Source: Luscinia megarhynchos
Taxonomy: Eukaryota > Chordata > Aves > Passeriformes > Turdidae
Assembly: GCA_034336665.1 (NCBI GenBank)
Contig: CM067566.1
Coordinates: 23,838,330-23,902,329 of the forward strand
DNA length: 64,000 bases
Reading direction: 5' to 3'
The notes under the pieces are model-generated. The model saw only the letters and a program-made list of their open reading frames with translations. It was not told the DNA's origin and made no database searches. Positions 50,055 through 63,448 of the stretch are shown in pieces. A program made the translations under genes and the position numbers. Positions within the stretch are counted from its first letter, which is position 1, and every line of letters begins with the position of its first letter.

Positions 50055-52309
50055 CCCTTCATGCATGCTACCCTTGAATACAGTGCTGCAGCTCTGCCTA
50101 AAATCCTATAGGGTCATTCTTTTCCCAGTGCTTTTGAATGTGCTTCACAAATTATACTATGAAGCCAGAGGAATATCACTTTCACCATCGACAGGTCCTC
50201 GTTAGCAGCCCACAGCTGAGTCTTATTCATGCTGTGGAAAGTAGTTAATACACCACGAAAAATGTGAGCAAAAAATCTCACAGAGAAGAAAGGATACATA
50301 GGGACATAGGAAAAAATAGCATTGAAGACTGTGAGGTCTGGATGCTCTGAGTCACAGAGCAAAGAAAAAATAATTAGATCTGGAATGAGTCATGCAAAAG
50401 AAGAATGAAATAATTTCATTAAAAAGGAGAAATTCCTTGTCCTTATCTGAGGAGATTCAAACAGGGAACAGAGCATGAAAAGAAAATTTTATTTTTCAGA
50501 TGAGGTCCATTAATTTAGAAAACTGCAACTGAGCCTTCTGTCTTTCAAGGCTTAATACAGGCTCTGACTGCACGTGACAAAAATGGTGTGCCAAAGCATG
50601 TGATATTACATACTGCCTTAAAAATGAATGTTAAACTTTATTGTTACCTTATTTTCCTAATATTTGAATTCTTCACAATTGTACATTTGGCTTGAATGGA
50701 GACAAAACTGTACATTTAGTTACTTTTGTCCTCAAGGAGGAGAGAGACTTTGAAACAGCTCTTGATACCAGAACAAGGGCCAATAAATGCTAATACTCCA
50801 TGCTCGTTGCTTCTTGCAGAATACATATTTCTGTAGCATTTCCACCAAATTATATCCACATATTTCTGTGGACGGAATCTGGAAATCAATTCTAATTTGA
50901 TTTAAGCAAATTAGTCATGGGTTGTACTGTGGCTGTATTTAATCTGCTACTCTCTTCAGGATGATTTGCCACCTCAGAAATAAAATTAGGAAGGTTTTAT
51001 TTTCACCTTGACTTTGATTTTTTTTATTATTTCAGATACATTTTGCTCTTGCCTCTGTTACAGCCCAAATAAGAAGTAAGCACATGAGTTAGCTCATTTT
51101 GCAGAGCTGTGAATTTGATTTTTTCTTTGTTGTTTTGCATTTGTTTATACAATTTGTAAGACTCAGCTCTGATCAAGGAAGCATTCTGAACTCTGAGCAG
51201 ACAACAATCAAATCTGCAACTTTAATTTTACAGTCTCAATTAGAACTCAGTATTACCAATCAATTAAAGAATAAATAGAGATGTGCTGACTCATTTGGAA
51301 AATTAATGGTGTTGGCAGTAAAGGAGAGTGGACAGAGCAGGTGTTTGATGTCTGCCCTTGAGTAACTAAAATACTAAAGCTGGGACTGGATTCAAGACCA
51401 GGTATAATGTTTGAAACAAAAACATTTTCTGGTACACTGGCTCACATCAGTCATATTCCATCACTCACTTGGTTTTAAGCCACAGTACCATAAGAGTATT
51501 TTTCCAGATGGGGAATGCCTGAGCTGATTATTTTGGAAAACAACTTGCCTGAGGATATTTTCTCATTGCTTGCATGCAAGAAGAACATTACATATGATTT
51601 ATATAATAAAAAATATATATTTGCCCAGACATAAGTAGATATTAAAAAGGGAACAGTTCTCCTCAGCAATATTTTTCTCTTTTTCCAAATATCAAAATAA
51701 TGATTTATTTCTGACAAAAGGCTAAATTCTCAGGCCAGGCTTTGATTAATCCTTCTGGAAGTCAGCTCAGTAAGATTTGACAAGACCCAAGCAGGAAATG
51801 ACTGTTCCATAAAACATAAAAAATCTATATAACAAAATCCCCCCAACAAAACAAACAGACAAAAATGCATCCCCCCACACCAGTCTTGAATTGGGGTAAT
51901 TTCTCCAAAAGAAGTAGGAACCTGAAATACTCCACTATGCTTCCAGAGAGCCTGAGGGTGAAGATACTCCAGGAGATCTGAAATAAAAGCTCAGATCCAG
52001 TATTTATTCCAGTTATTTACACAAAAAATGAAATGTCTGTAAGATTATATAATTGTTGCACACCACAGAGAAGGACATTTGCCTCTCATGTCCTCGGAAT
52101 TTTCCACAGCACCTCCCTCTCTGTGTCCCAGCAGCTCAGATGTGGGGGATTTGAATGATCCTTTCTCTGTGCATCCAAACTGCTGCTGGATACTGCCCCA
52201 GCTGGGCCATGAGAGAGGGAGGCTCAAGTCCAGTCACTAATTCAGACAAGCAGGCAGCAACCATGTGCCCCCACATTTTGGAGATGCCTGGCCTCTAGGT
52301 TTCAATATG
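50055..52309. other. AT-rich unique non-coding sequence, no gene seen
   Basis: Nothing recognised. A mildly GC-richer segment at 52070-52260 precedes the CR1 tail at 52310 and could be an unrecognisable extension of it, but I find no supporting landmark. Confidence 0.5.
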
Positions 52310-52413
52310 GTGTTTAGGTGCATGATTTAGTGCTGGACCTGATAGTATCAGGTTAATGGCTGGACTCTGATTTAAGGGCCTTTTCAAATCAAAATTATTG
52401 TATTATTCTATAT
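52310..52413 (+). mobile_element. CR1 LINE 3'-end fragment, sense, degraded
   Basis: 'gtttaggtgcatgatttag', 'tcaggttaatggctggac' and 'ccttttcaaatcaaaattat' followed by 'tattattctatat' reproduce the order of the last ~100 bp of CR1 (GGTTGGACTtGATGATCTcagaGGTCTTTTCCAACC then ATTCTATG). Divergence is strong; only the tail is preserved. Confidence 0.65.
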
Positions 52414-55400
52414 CTTGGTTTTAAAGACAGGTGTCTGCTAAGGAAGGCAGGAGCCTCTCTTGAAATGGAAAATGTAACCCCCCTCCCTTTACATTATTAT
52501 AATTTTGAAATGAGCATATTTGCTGTTTTCGGAGCACAAAAATCAAAACACAATAGAATTAATGTAATTTACATTTTTTATAGCTTAAATCCATTCCTAG
52601 TGGTGTACAAAATTTTGAAATTGGGAACATTTGTTGAAGTTTTTGGTGGGGATTTTTGCTGAGACATCTCTTCAGGTACCTACTGTATTGTTAAGTAGCA
52701 AGGACTCACTGTGCAAGTACAGTGGGGAGCAGCATCCATCCAGCAGATGCACTGAGTGGGTGATGTTCTCCCTCCAAAAACCACTGGTGCTCCTGAGCAG
52801 TGACAATAAATTCCTGCATGCTGAATGATTCCCTTTAGGAAATGAGGGAGAAATACTCATATATGCTGTGCTGAAACACCACTGCTGTTCTGCTCTACTT
52901 GGAGGCTTTTGCACAAGCTGAAGTGAGGACAAGATTTGCATTTTAGGAGCACATCCTGGTGGCTTGCACACTGGGCAGTGAGAGAGAGAGAAGCAACAAG
53001 AAGAGCAGGATAAGGTTCATAAATTCACTTTAAAGAACTTAGGATTTGTTCACCGCACAGTGAAACAATTATGGTAACCATGGAAGGAAAAAAACATCTG
53101 CAAGATGACAACAAAGAACTTAAGAAACTAAAAGATACAGTATAGGTGTACATGCTCAGTGCAACACTGATATTCCAAATGCTCTTCAAATAACTCTCAC
53201 AATCCCACACACTCATGGTTTTTAATTTTAATAAAAGGATGGCTATATATTTTAGCAGCTAATAATAGAGATTTTGAGGAACATTAGCAGCTTGATTTTA
53301 TTTTAATTTGTTAGGTTTGTGAAGCGAAGGTACTGGCACCTGCCAACAATCTCTCAAGAGGGACTGCATACTTAAACCTATGCATCCTAACTACAAGATA
53401 GACCTAAATCTGGTATGTGTGACACAGGCATCCAGATAGAGAAGATCCATTTCTCAGAGGAAATAAATGTATTTTTGCAAAAATTTCCTGTTTAAAACTA
53501 GAACTATACTTTAGGAAATAGCACTTCATGACTCTTTCTCACTGCCTTCCCTCAGCTATGTAGTGGGTTCCATCAAAAATACTTCACAGAGCTCTAGTTA
53601 CAATGTCTCAGGAGAAAAGCACTCCAATTGAGAGGTCTGATGAGCACAAAGGAAGAGGAAATGTGAGTGTCTAAGCAGCATTTGTGAGGAAATGCTACAT
53701 CAACATTATCCAAATTTTGATGGTATGGATAATTTTTCTAGCCACTGGGAAACATATTTTCTTCAGCAAATACATATTTTCCTGTCAAATTCTAGTTAAA
53801 AACAAATAAATTTTGTCAGCTGTAACTGCAGAACAGTTTGGCAGAACACCTTGCTTGTTGCCTGACACTTTGCATATCTGTATTACTTCCATTACATAGA
53901 ACTAAATGTTTCACTTGGGCAGAGACTTCCAACTAAAAATGTTAATCAAATATAGGGAACAGATTGCAGGAAAACAGAATGGATGCATCAGCCATACATG
54001 ATTAAATTCTGTTTTAGAGTCTGCTAGGGCTACTGACGGCAGTCTTCCCATCCTTATTCAGTGTAATTTAGCAGACGTTGGCTATGGTGACTGCAGTGAT
54101 ACAGATGCTTGCATGAAAACCTCATTAAATTTAGGATGTTTAAGGCAATTTTTTTGCTGTATGGAAACACCTCCCATAATGGGTTCCAAAGGGATGCTGA
54201 ATGTCTTGTATTTTGAAAAAAAGACACCTCAGAAATGGAGGTAAGTTATGAACACGTCATCTGAAAATTATGAGACTTGCTTGCTCTTAAAATAAATAAA
54301 CCTCATTTCTACATACTGAATTTAAAACAAGACATCATTCTACAGTGCCTTGAGTCTAGTTTGCAAATAAAAGAAAATGATTTCCCTTGGTGCATACATT
54401 TAATAAACCAAACTGTATAAACAGAATTGCAAATGGACATCCCTAGGCCTGAAGAATTCTCAAACAATGAGCTGAACAGTTTGAAAGTGACTTTTATTTT
54501 CCCTTGAAAAAGGTTAGCTGAAGAACACTAACATCAGTCTCCATTAATCAGCAGTTCTAAACACCATGGGGAAATGACAGTAGCCTTCCAAGCTCCTGTC
54601 TTAATGGCTTTCCTGGCATCCCGTGGACTCCTGCTGTTGCCATCACCCACAAAGCTTTGCTCAGCTCATACAACTTCAGTGTTTTATTCTAGTTTATCAT
54701 GTTCACTTTTACTCACGGTTAACATTGTAGAAATGAACTAGGTGGTCCCTCAGGAGGGTGTGAATGCTGGGTTACAAAACATGTGTCATATATTTACACA
54801 ATAAAGCCCCAAATTATGTTTTTTTGTTTTTGTTTTTAATGTTTTTTGGTTGTTTTGTTTTTGTTTTAATTATACTTTGTTTTATTTTCAAGTGCAATTT
54901 TACTATGCAGCCCACTGTGCAGTTTCCTGGGGTAAGATTGTATATTTTTGCTCTCCAGCATCTCTTCTCTTAGCAAAGGCAGTCTTTCTGAATTGGGTAG
55001 GTTAATTAATTTTCTTAGCCAAAGGATAGCATCATCTAACTTTTCAGGCAAATACTACTCCAACTTTGGACTGCAAAAAGTCATTTAATCAGTCCTACCT
55101 CACAAAGAACCCAGATGCCAACTGATAGGGAAACATGCCATGGAGCTTCTGACACCCTCTCCTTCACACAAGAACCTAAAGACTCCTTTTTTTTCCTACT
55201 GTGTCTGCATTTGCCCTGTCACATAAAAGCCAGATATGAGAGACACACTCTTTTTTGGGGGAATTTTTTGTTGTGGGTTTGCTTTTGTTTGTTTGTTGGG
55301 TTGTTAATGATTTATTAGCATTGATGTTGTTGTAATAGAAATGTGGTTTTAGTTGCCTTTACATATGGAAGGACGTGAGAAGTGACAAGTGTGATTGGCT

Positions 55401-58251
55401 GTCACAGTATAAGCCCTGGTCTCAGTAAGGTCAGGAAACACTGTTTTTCCATATGTCCAGAGCCATTTGTTAACAGAAAGAGACTTCTGCCTGCTTGTGA
55501 AATTCTGTTGCCTGATATTTCGGTCTTAACAAGAACACAGGTGCTGACAATCCTTCTTTTCCTGTCTGAAAGCTACTAGGGATCTATTCCCAAGCCCATG
55601 CAGCCAGTGAGACAGCTATTTTAAGGATGTATTGTGCTGATAGGAATTGTACCTGGCTCTAAAGGATAGCAGACAGCCTTTGCTAGCTCTGCACTGTGAG
55701 CCATATGCCAAAACTGTAGAATTAGACTTTTTAACAGATGTCTAATCCTTGATCTGTGAGCAAAAAGAGGGTCAATGTTTTTGATACAAGGACATCAAGG
55801 TTAAAATGCAATTACAATCCTAAAGGGATTTGAAAAGTACAATTCTTAAAGAATGAACACACATTTATAATTACTTCTCCTTTCCTTGCATTATGAAGTA
55901 TTTTAAAGAGAGGTTGGGGCATCATTCTCTTAATATGTGACTGACAATAGTGGCCCATTCTTTGTCCTTTTTCTTACATCTTGTCTCAAATTTCTTAGGA
56001 GAAAGAGCTGAAGATACTGCATGTATGAACTTAAACTAAAGCAAAAGTTTTAAAATGGAAAGTCTACAGTGTCTTTGGAGAAGTTTTTGTCGGCATCTTC
56101 TCTTTTAATCTGAAAGCAGTTGAGGCTGCTGCTCAGGAAGGGAGACAAACTTCTCAGGATGTAAGAGAAAATTCTCAATACTCCTATATGGGTTTCTGCA
56201 ATTTTCATGCGATTCTATCATATCTACATCTTTCAATATCAAATTCAACCAGAAGCAGCTGGAGTGCAGCAATGAATGGAATAAAATCCAGCACTTTTAA
56301 AGGGAGCTAAAGAAGTTAAGAGATTCCTGAGGATCTTTAAGCAGATTCCTCAGTCTTTTTCCATTTTATGACACTTTGAATTCCATGGATAAATTATCTT
56401 AGGGGTGATTTTTGTATTTATGTATGGAAGCAGGTAACAGTCTGTCACTTTTTATTGTATTTAAAAGGTATATAATTGACTCTAATGGAAGTATAACTTT
56501 TTAAGTCCTACTGTTTTCTTAATATCTTTGTCACTTTTCTTAAACTGTTCAAAAACCTAAATCCTAGACTTAAGCTAATGCAAACAGAAGGGGAAACAAT
56601 CTATTATAAACAGCTTAGAATCAAGAAATTCTAAAGTTGTACACTAATTAGTAAAATAAAAATATTATGGAGAGGGGAGTAGACTCACTAAGTTTTGAAA
56701 AACAAACAGTTGTGAGAATTTGCCATCACATAGTATGGCTGCAGGCAGTTCAGAAAGTGCTGAGTGAGGTCAAATGAGACAAATGTTTCATAAATATAAT
56801 TTTGAGGAGATTTATGTTTAATTTTCTTGAAAGAAAAGAAAAGCATTCATTTATTAAGTGTAATTTTCCAATTTATTTTTGCCAAAAATGTGACTTGGCT
56901 TTTTATGTTGATTTCTCATTTCTGATTACATGTCTCATTTGATGGTCTTGATATTACCAGGCTGTTGAACTCATGTCACTTTTTTCTCATTATGAGGTAG
57001 AAGACATCTTTTACAAAAAACATTTTTTTTGGTTTAACTGTAGAGAGATTTCAAAAACATTACTTTCTTCTCAGTTTGAGCTGTTGTTAAAGAGGTCTAT
57101 CAATAAAGCAATTTTCTAGTGATTCCTACTGGATTTCTGTTGCAGATGGTTTGTGCTCTCGTAATATTTTCAGTCTGGTTTCATCTACTCAAACCCTGTG
57201 AAACGCCAAAATGAAACTGTTATAGTCCAGCTTTTCTATTCTTTAAACCTTGAATGTGCTATTGATTCTTTTACAGTTAGGTATTTATTACAATTATGCT
57301 AATAATGTAAAGTACTAAAAAAAATATATTGGTCAACCATTTTTTCACCAATCATATCCACTTACTAAAATTCTGAGGAGAAAGAGAAGAAGAAGAAATA
57401 AATCTCACTGAATCTGCATGTCAGGACTAGGAGGAAAAAAACCAGACAAAACCTATCATAGTTTAACCAACAAAACCAACCCAAATATCATTATATTCCA
57501 TGTTGTTTGATGAAAATAATATTGTGTGCTAAACTGAACTCTTTTCAGAGTTAGTGAGAAGATAGATTTTTATCTAATAATCCAGAATATTTTCCATCAA
57601 GATGTGGCAGTCAGTTCTGAATGGATTCTTAACCTCTTAGAGAGAATGAATGCAATGGAAGGGGAAGGGAGAGGTCTCTGCATATTGTCACCTGCCTGGA
57701 AAATATGAATCCATATATTATGGGTTATCTGCAAAAATCTGTCGCACTTACTTCTGCCTGGTGTGCAGGCCATACACAGCCTCTCTGGGAATCCACACAG
57801 AACACAGCAGGAAGGATCTTGGCCTCTTTGTAAAGTGCTTGAAGTTTGAATTCTTTGGGTTGAGGTTTTTGGCCACTTGGACAGAGTCACCACTTCTAAG
57901 CCTGCTGTGAATGAAGAAAAGCTTCCAAACACCCAAAGCAGGATGTTCTTCAGGGACTGCAGGCAGACAGTCCTGCTCCTGTACCTTTCACCCTCTATTT
58001 CAGCCTTTCTGGTTTTCCTGCAGTTTTACTTATTCACAGGAAAAAAACTACACACATTTCTTTGAGCTTTTTGAGGATTCCCTTTGAAATAAAATGATTT
58101 TCAAAACTACAGTTCCAGCCTGAAAAAGATGTATTTTGTTATAGACATTTTAAATGTATGTAATAAAGAAATACTACTAATTTCCTGACTTCTGTTAACT
58201 GGCAGAGATTAATGTTGCATGGTACCAGTTATCAGCAATTTTAAAACCAGC
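52414..58251. other. AT-rich unique non-coding sequence, no gene seen
   Basis: No gene or transposon recognised. A GTTTT/T-rich simple-sequence stretch lies at 54817-54892 and a similar G/T-rich one at 55256-55300. Open frames are short (the longest, 57597-57932 minus, 111 codons, has no recognisable domain). Confidence 0.5.
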
Positions 58252-58417
58252 CATAGATTGTTTTAGAGATCATCTAGTTCCAGCCCCCTTTGCATTGGAT
58301 AGAGACATCTTACACTAGACCAGGGTGCTCAGAGCTTCATCCAGCCTGGCCTTAAACATTTCCAGGGATAGGGCATCCACAACTTCTCTGAGCAGCCAGT
58401 TCCCTTTCCTTTCAGCT
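58252..58417 (-). mobile_element. CR1 LINE 3' fragment, antisense
   Basis: 'catagattgttttagagatcatctagttccagcc' is the antisense CR1 3' end (cf. the canonical ...GGTTGGAACTAGATGATC...). It is followed by 'agcctggccttaaacatttcc' and 'catccacaacttctctgagcagccagttcc', the usual upstream 3'-UTR landmarks. The copy is short and 5'-truncated at about 58417. Confidence 0.8.
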
Positions 58418-59294
58418 GTGTGGAGTCGAGCCAGTTTCACTTGCACCTTATCTGAATGTTATTCTGCCCATCCAAACAAGGTATTTTGGGATGCTTTGAA
58501 ACCTTGGCGAAGGAAAATTAGTGTTCCTCAGCTGTTCTTCATTTTTGGTGTTTATTTTATTTTATTTTATTTTATGAAACAAACAACCAACCAGGAATAA
58601 TTTACATCTACATCTATAAATAATTATCAGAGAAAAGCTTAAAAACCTAGGGCATATGGTTTGAATCTCTGCCTTCCATTTGTTTTCATTAATGACTATA
58701 TTTTTCTAGAATTCATCTTAATAAAGTTTTCTACAGTCCCATGCTACACATAAATAAAATAAATAAACAGAGCCTTAGTCCATGAAAAACAAAAGCCAGA
58801 ATTACTTCCCTTTAAATAACTGGGAGAAATAAATGATGTGTGAAGGGATTGTGGGTGGGACACGACTATTAGACATTTTAAAATTAGATCAAACGTCTTA
58901 AACTAGTGTAAAACAGACTAGAAATTCAAATATGGATGTAAATGAGCTCTTTGAAACAGACCTCCAGTAGAGCAGAGACTGGGGTCCAATCCCCCAAAAT
59001 CAGACACTGGCTTAGTCCAAAATTGATTCAGTTATTTTTAATATGCCTTTGTGCTTTTATGTCTCCCTCATTCTCATGAACTGTCAAGGTCTTCTAACTT
59101 TTTCTAAGTGAAATTGCATTAGTTGACAGCACCTAAACAGCTTTTGGTAAGAAGCTAACAACATTGTTCATGTCTTTAAGCAGATTGGTCTCAAAATAAT
59201 CACTGAAGAGCTCCACTGCTAACCTCCTGCCTGATTTATTCCAGCATTGGTGCCTGATATTTTCTCTTTCACCAGTTGCTTAACTCATATTTTC
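58418..59294. other. Unique spacer with a TTTTA simple repeat
   Basis: No gene seen. A (TTTAT)n run of about five units lies at 58551-58575. The remainder is AT-rich unique sequence between two antisense CR1 pieces that belong to different copies. Confidence 0.55.
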
Positions 59295-59697
59295 TCAAGG
59301 CTGAACAGCCCCAGCTCCCTCAGCCTTTCCACATAAGAGAGAATTCCTGTCCTTTAATCATCCTTGTTGCCTTTTGTTGGACCTGCTCCAGGAGCTCCAA
59401 TGCCTCTCTTGTCCCAGGAGCCCAGAACTGGACATGATGGGTAGAGGGGCAGGATCACCTCCCTGACCTGCTGGCAGTGCAGCTCCTCCTGCACCCCAGG
59501 ATCCCTTGGCCCCCTTGGCCACAAGGACACTCTGCTGGCCCATGGACAGCTTGTTGTCCACCAGAACCCCCAGATCCTTCTCCACAGAGCTGCCTCCCCA
59601 GCCTGTGCTGCTGACTTGAGTTATCCCTCCCCAGCTCCAGGACCCTGCACTTGCCCTTGTTGAATTTCAGATAGTTTTCCTCTGCCCATCTCATTAT
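59295..59697 (-). mobile_element. CR1 LINE fragment, antisense, ORF2 C-terminus and 3' UTR start
   Basis: Landmarks on the plus strand: 'ggctgaacagccccagctc' (59302-), 'ggacctgctccaggagctcc', 'gggtagaggggcaggatcac', 'gttgtccaccagaaccccc', 'ttgttgaatttcagatag'. Minus-strand translation from 59694 gives RWAEENYLKFNKGKCRVLEL, the conserved ORF2 C-terminal segment of CR1; a frame break follows. Both ends are truncated. It is the least diverged CR1 of the window in this region and is a useful reference for the deletion in the CR1 that hosts the R2 copy. Confidence 0.9.
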
Positions 59698-61733
59698 ATT
59701 TCAATAATGATTGATCATTTAACCTTCACTGTGACCTGGTAATCACCCAGTGTTCTGAAGTTTAGTTGGAATACAGTAAATTTTGCTCTTGCTCAGGAAA
59801 TGTCCTCTTTTAATGGTGTTTAGAATAATATAAAGGGGGAAGCATAAAAAATAAAAGTGTAGAAAGTTCATAAACTTGCTTGCATGTATTTAATTTGATC
59901 TATGCTGAAATCAAAATAAGGGGCAACTTAGAAGAAAGATTTACCTGTTTTTCACAGACAGTGGAATAAAGAACAGTTGTGAAAAAAGATCCAATTTTAG
60001 AATACACTTTAACTAGAACATTTTAAATTACATTCATTCTTTTTAGGTGACAGTAGGTTAACACTTGACAGCGAAGCTCCAATCTATATCCCTGCTCTAA
60101 TATGTCCCAGAGCAACATAATTCAAAGAAGAATACCATGGCTTAAATGACAAAACTAAGTATAGACCAACAACCATTGGAAGGGGAAAAAAAGAAAAAGC
60201 ATAAGCAGATACCAAGAAAATACAATGAAAAAAATGAAAGGAATAAATTCCATGGACATAAAAATAAAAAAATCAAATTAATTCCAATAATCCACTACTG
60301 TAATTTACTTTCCATGCATTCAAGAAAACAACAAGTATATCTGCTCACTTTGAAATAAAAGATTAGCTCCCTACAGCTTGGCTTTTTAATAATTACAATT
60401 CTCCTTTCTTCCTGGTAAAGTATTGAAATAATATTCTTTCAAAGCTGAAAAAAACATGCCAATCATAAGCCATCAACTTAACAATCATGACTTTTGTCTG
60501 AAATATATTTTTCTCCTCCATGCCACACCACTTCTAACATTACTAGAATATTATTTCACTTATGCAATCGACTGAACAATCAAATGCCATCAATTTCTTT
60601 CTTACATATGTAGTCTGTCAGTCAATATTCTGCCTCGCTTGCTAGTTTTTCACAAAGCTTCAGGAGTGAGGAAAACATTTTAAACTAAGAAAATGCCACA
60701 AAAGCACATAATAAAAATAATAATACTAGAAAAATCAGCAGTAGTATTCAAATACAACCCCTGAAAATACTTAAGAGTAATTTTCTTAAACTGACTGCAT
60801 TTTAGTTTGGTATCATTCCACTTATTGTATAGTATATCTGTTTTCAATTTCTTGATTGAGTGTGAAATTCTGACTATAATATCATCAACATAAATAAGTG
60901 GCTAGATACTAATTTTCTAAAGGTTATCCTACTAGACAAGTGAGGCCTGTCAAATTTCTTGGGCTTCTTTCTCCCAGATCTAAGCTATTATTCTTATTTC
61001 AGGTAAAGAGAATACATGATTTTGAGTGATTTTACACAGCTTGAAAAAGACAGACTAAATTTGGGTTTGGTGAGGCTGAAATGATTGCCAATGCTCTGTG
61101 AAAGAAAAATGTAAGATTCTTAGAAAAATTATCCCTACTTAAGTTATGTATCAGTACTTAAATTATGTAAATACTCTATTTAACAGTCCTTGATTAGCAA
61201 TATTTACGTAGCAGATATCCCATTTCGCAACCCGAAAAAACCTATTGCTTTTCTCAGTGCAATCAACATTGCACTTTCATAAATTTTGCAGTTAAATGGA
61301 AGGGTCATCCTAGAATAACAGAGCTGGGCACTTAGCCTGCCTTATTTAAGGCTTTGCTTTGAATCACCTCCCACCTGTAAACACACAATATGCAGGAGCA
61401 GGGACAGAACGTGTCATTAGAGCATGGTCTGTCTGCTAGCCAGTGCCATTTGTTCTGTGAATCACAAAGTGAAATCCCAGTATAACATGGGGATATAGCA
61501 CTGTGATGGTGATGATACAGTAACATTAGTTTTCATATGTGTAAGAGCATGCCTGGGACACAAATTACATGCACCTCAGAAACATGCTCTGGATGCTGCA
61601 GTGAGCTGCAGCTAGCATTCCTACTTTTGTTACTGGGCTAGCTGAATTTGAATTGTTCCTTTTTTGTGCTGACACATGTAGTAACCACAGCATTATCCAG
61701 GCATGTAGCTAGAACCCAGCTATACCCTAGTCC
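59698..61733. other. AT-rich unique non-coding sequence, no gene seen
   Basis: Nothing recognised; low CpG and no long open frame. Confidence 0.5.
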
Positions 61734-61975
61734 TGTGTGGTTTAACCCCAGCCAGTGACTTAAGCACCATGCAACCAGCTTGCTCACTCCATCACTAGCA
61801 GTATCAGAAAAAAACTGGAAGAGTAAAAGTGAGGAAACTCTTGGTTGAGTTAGATAGTTTAGTAGATAAAGCAAAAGCCATGCACAAAAAACAAAACAAG
61901 ACTAGGAGTTCACTCACAGCTTCCCATGGGCAGGCAGATGTTCAGCCATCTCCAGGAAAGCAGGGTTCCATCACA

Positions 61976-63122
61976 GCTAGCACAGCACAACAGGAGAAAG
62001 GCCTGCTTGTCAAACATGATGTCCTTCTGCAGCTGGGTAACCCACTAGCTGATCAGGAAACTCCAGTAGATGCAATCTGTTTGGACTTCAGCAAAGCTGT
62101 TGCTGCTGTGTCTCAGCGTGTCCTTGTGCACAGAGTGTCCATCCCACAGCTGAATAACCGTGCTGGGCACTGGGGCAGCAGCTGGCTCACGGGTCTGGCA
62201 CAGAGAGTTGTAGTGAACGGGGCCAGGCTGGTGTCTGGTCACCAGTGGGGCTCCACAGGGCTCCGTCCTCAGCCCAGCACTCAACGTCTTCATTAACAAC
62301 TTGTACATAGGCCTCGAGGGAATACTGAGTAAGTTTGCTGATGACACTAAATTGGGAAGCCCTGCTGACTCCCTTGAGTGCAGAGAGGCCCTGCAGAGAG
62401 ACCTGGACAAATTAGAGAGATGGGCAATCACCAACCCTGAGAAGTTTAACAAGGCCCAGTGCTGGATTCTGCACCTGGGATGGGGCAACCCTGGTTGTGT
62501 CTATAGACTGGGGAATGAGAGGCTGAATATGAGTCAGCAGTGCCATGGCAAGGAGGGGCAGCTCTATCCTTGGGGAGCATCAGGCACAGCTCCACCAGCC
62601 AGGGAAAAGGAGGGATTGTCCTGCTCTGCTCTGCACTGGTGCAGCCTCATCTCAAAAATTGGGTGCAGTTTAGGGTGTCACAGTACAAAAAAAGACATTA
62701 AGCTATTAGAGAGCATCAAAGATCAGACATGATGGGAAGGTCTGGAGGGGAAGCTGTATGACATTTGAGGTCACTCCTGTTCAGCCTGGAGGAGGCTAAG
62801 GAGAGATGTCAGATTCAACATCCTCACAAAGGGGAAGTGGAGTGGAAGGTACTGGATTCTTTACTCTTGTGGCCAGTGACAGGACTCAAGGAAACAGCAT
62901 GAACTGAGTTGGAGAGAATTAGGTTAGATAACAGGAAAAGGTTTTTCCATCCAGAGGGTTGCTGGGCTCTGGAACAGGCTCCCAAGGGAAGTGGTTACAG
63001 CATCAGTCTGACAGAGTTCAGGAAGTGTTTGGATAAAGCTCTTAGACACATGTGTCCTGCACAGGGACCAGGAGCTGGACTTTGTTCCTGATGAGTCCCT
63101 TCCAATGAAGCATATTCTTTGG
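61976..63122 (+). mobile_element. CR1 LINE, 5'-truncated, sense, inserted in the ERVL LTR
   Basis: Interrupts the LTR: LTR similarity stops at about 61975 ('ggttccatcacagctag') and resumes at about 63123 with no LTR sequence lost except a few bases. Inside are CR1 RT sequence, the ORF2 C-terminus, and 3'-UTR landmarks 'cctgttcagcctggaggagg', 'ggttgctgggctctggaac' and 'gatgagtcccttccaatga', ending near 'catattctttgg', a decayed terminal octamer. Boundaries are within about 15 bp. Confidence 0.85.
62060..62560 (+). pseudogene. CR1 ORF2 reverse transcriptase remnant
   Basis: The first frame (to about 62245) reads DAICLDFSKA then VAAV, so motif A lost its second conserved Asp (normally KAFDTV), followed by RVVVNGARLVSGHQ. 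A frameshift near 62245-62260 leads into GSVLSPALNVFINNL and then SKFADDTKLG, with the catalytic FADD at 62334-62345 intact, and the segment RDLDKLERWAITNPEKFNKA. Only the C-terminal third of the RT is present; the APE endonuclease and the N-terminal half are gone. Inactive. Confidence 0.85.
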
Positions 63123-63448
63123 AAAACATGTATCAGTGAGTTGGAAAGACAAATGCCATCCCTCCAAATTTTTCCCCCCTTCTTTCCTCTGTCTTTATAT
63201 ACTAAGATTGACACCATATGGTGCCAATATCCCTTTGGCCAGCTGAGGTCAGCTGTCCCATCTGTGTCTTCTCAAATTTTCCACACCTCAGTATGACAGT
63301 AGGAAAAGCAGGAAAGACCTTGGTTCTGTGCAAGTGCTGCTCAGCAATAACAACACAGTTTTCAGCACAAATACAAAACACAGCCCCATATCAGCCACTG
63401 TGACGAAAAGTTAGCTCTACCCAGCTCTACCCAGCCAAAACCAGCACA

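Larger units (their letters stand above)
61734..63448 (-). mobile_element. ERVL-type solo LTR (antisense), split by a CR1
   Basis: The left part (61734 to about 61975) begins 'tgtgtggtttaaccccagcc' and contains 'gtaaaagtgaggaaactc', 'agataaagcaaaagccatgc' and 'catctccaggaaagcaggg'. The right part (about 63123-63448) has 'ggaaagacaaatgccatcc', 'atatccctttggccagctg', 'caagtgctgctcagcaata', 'cacagccccatatcagcc' and ends 'ccagccaaaaccagcaca'. Together these give an avian ERVL LTR read on the minus strand, starting TGTGCTGGTTTTGGC at 63448 and ending near 61734. A TATA-like box (tatataaag on the minus strand) at about 63194-63203 lies at the expected promoter position and supports the strand. No retroviral coding sequence adjoins it, so it is a solo LTR. 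I could not find a clean flanking duplication. Confidence 0.85.

Noticed and set aside
60146..60358. Lys-rich 70-codon frame resembling a nuclear localisation region
   Set aside because: The lysines come from an A-rich stretch; no supporting context.
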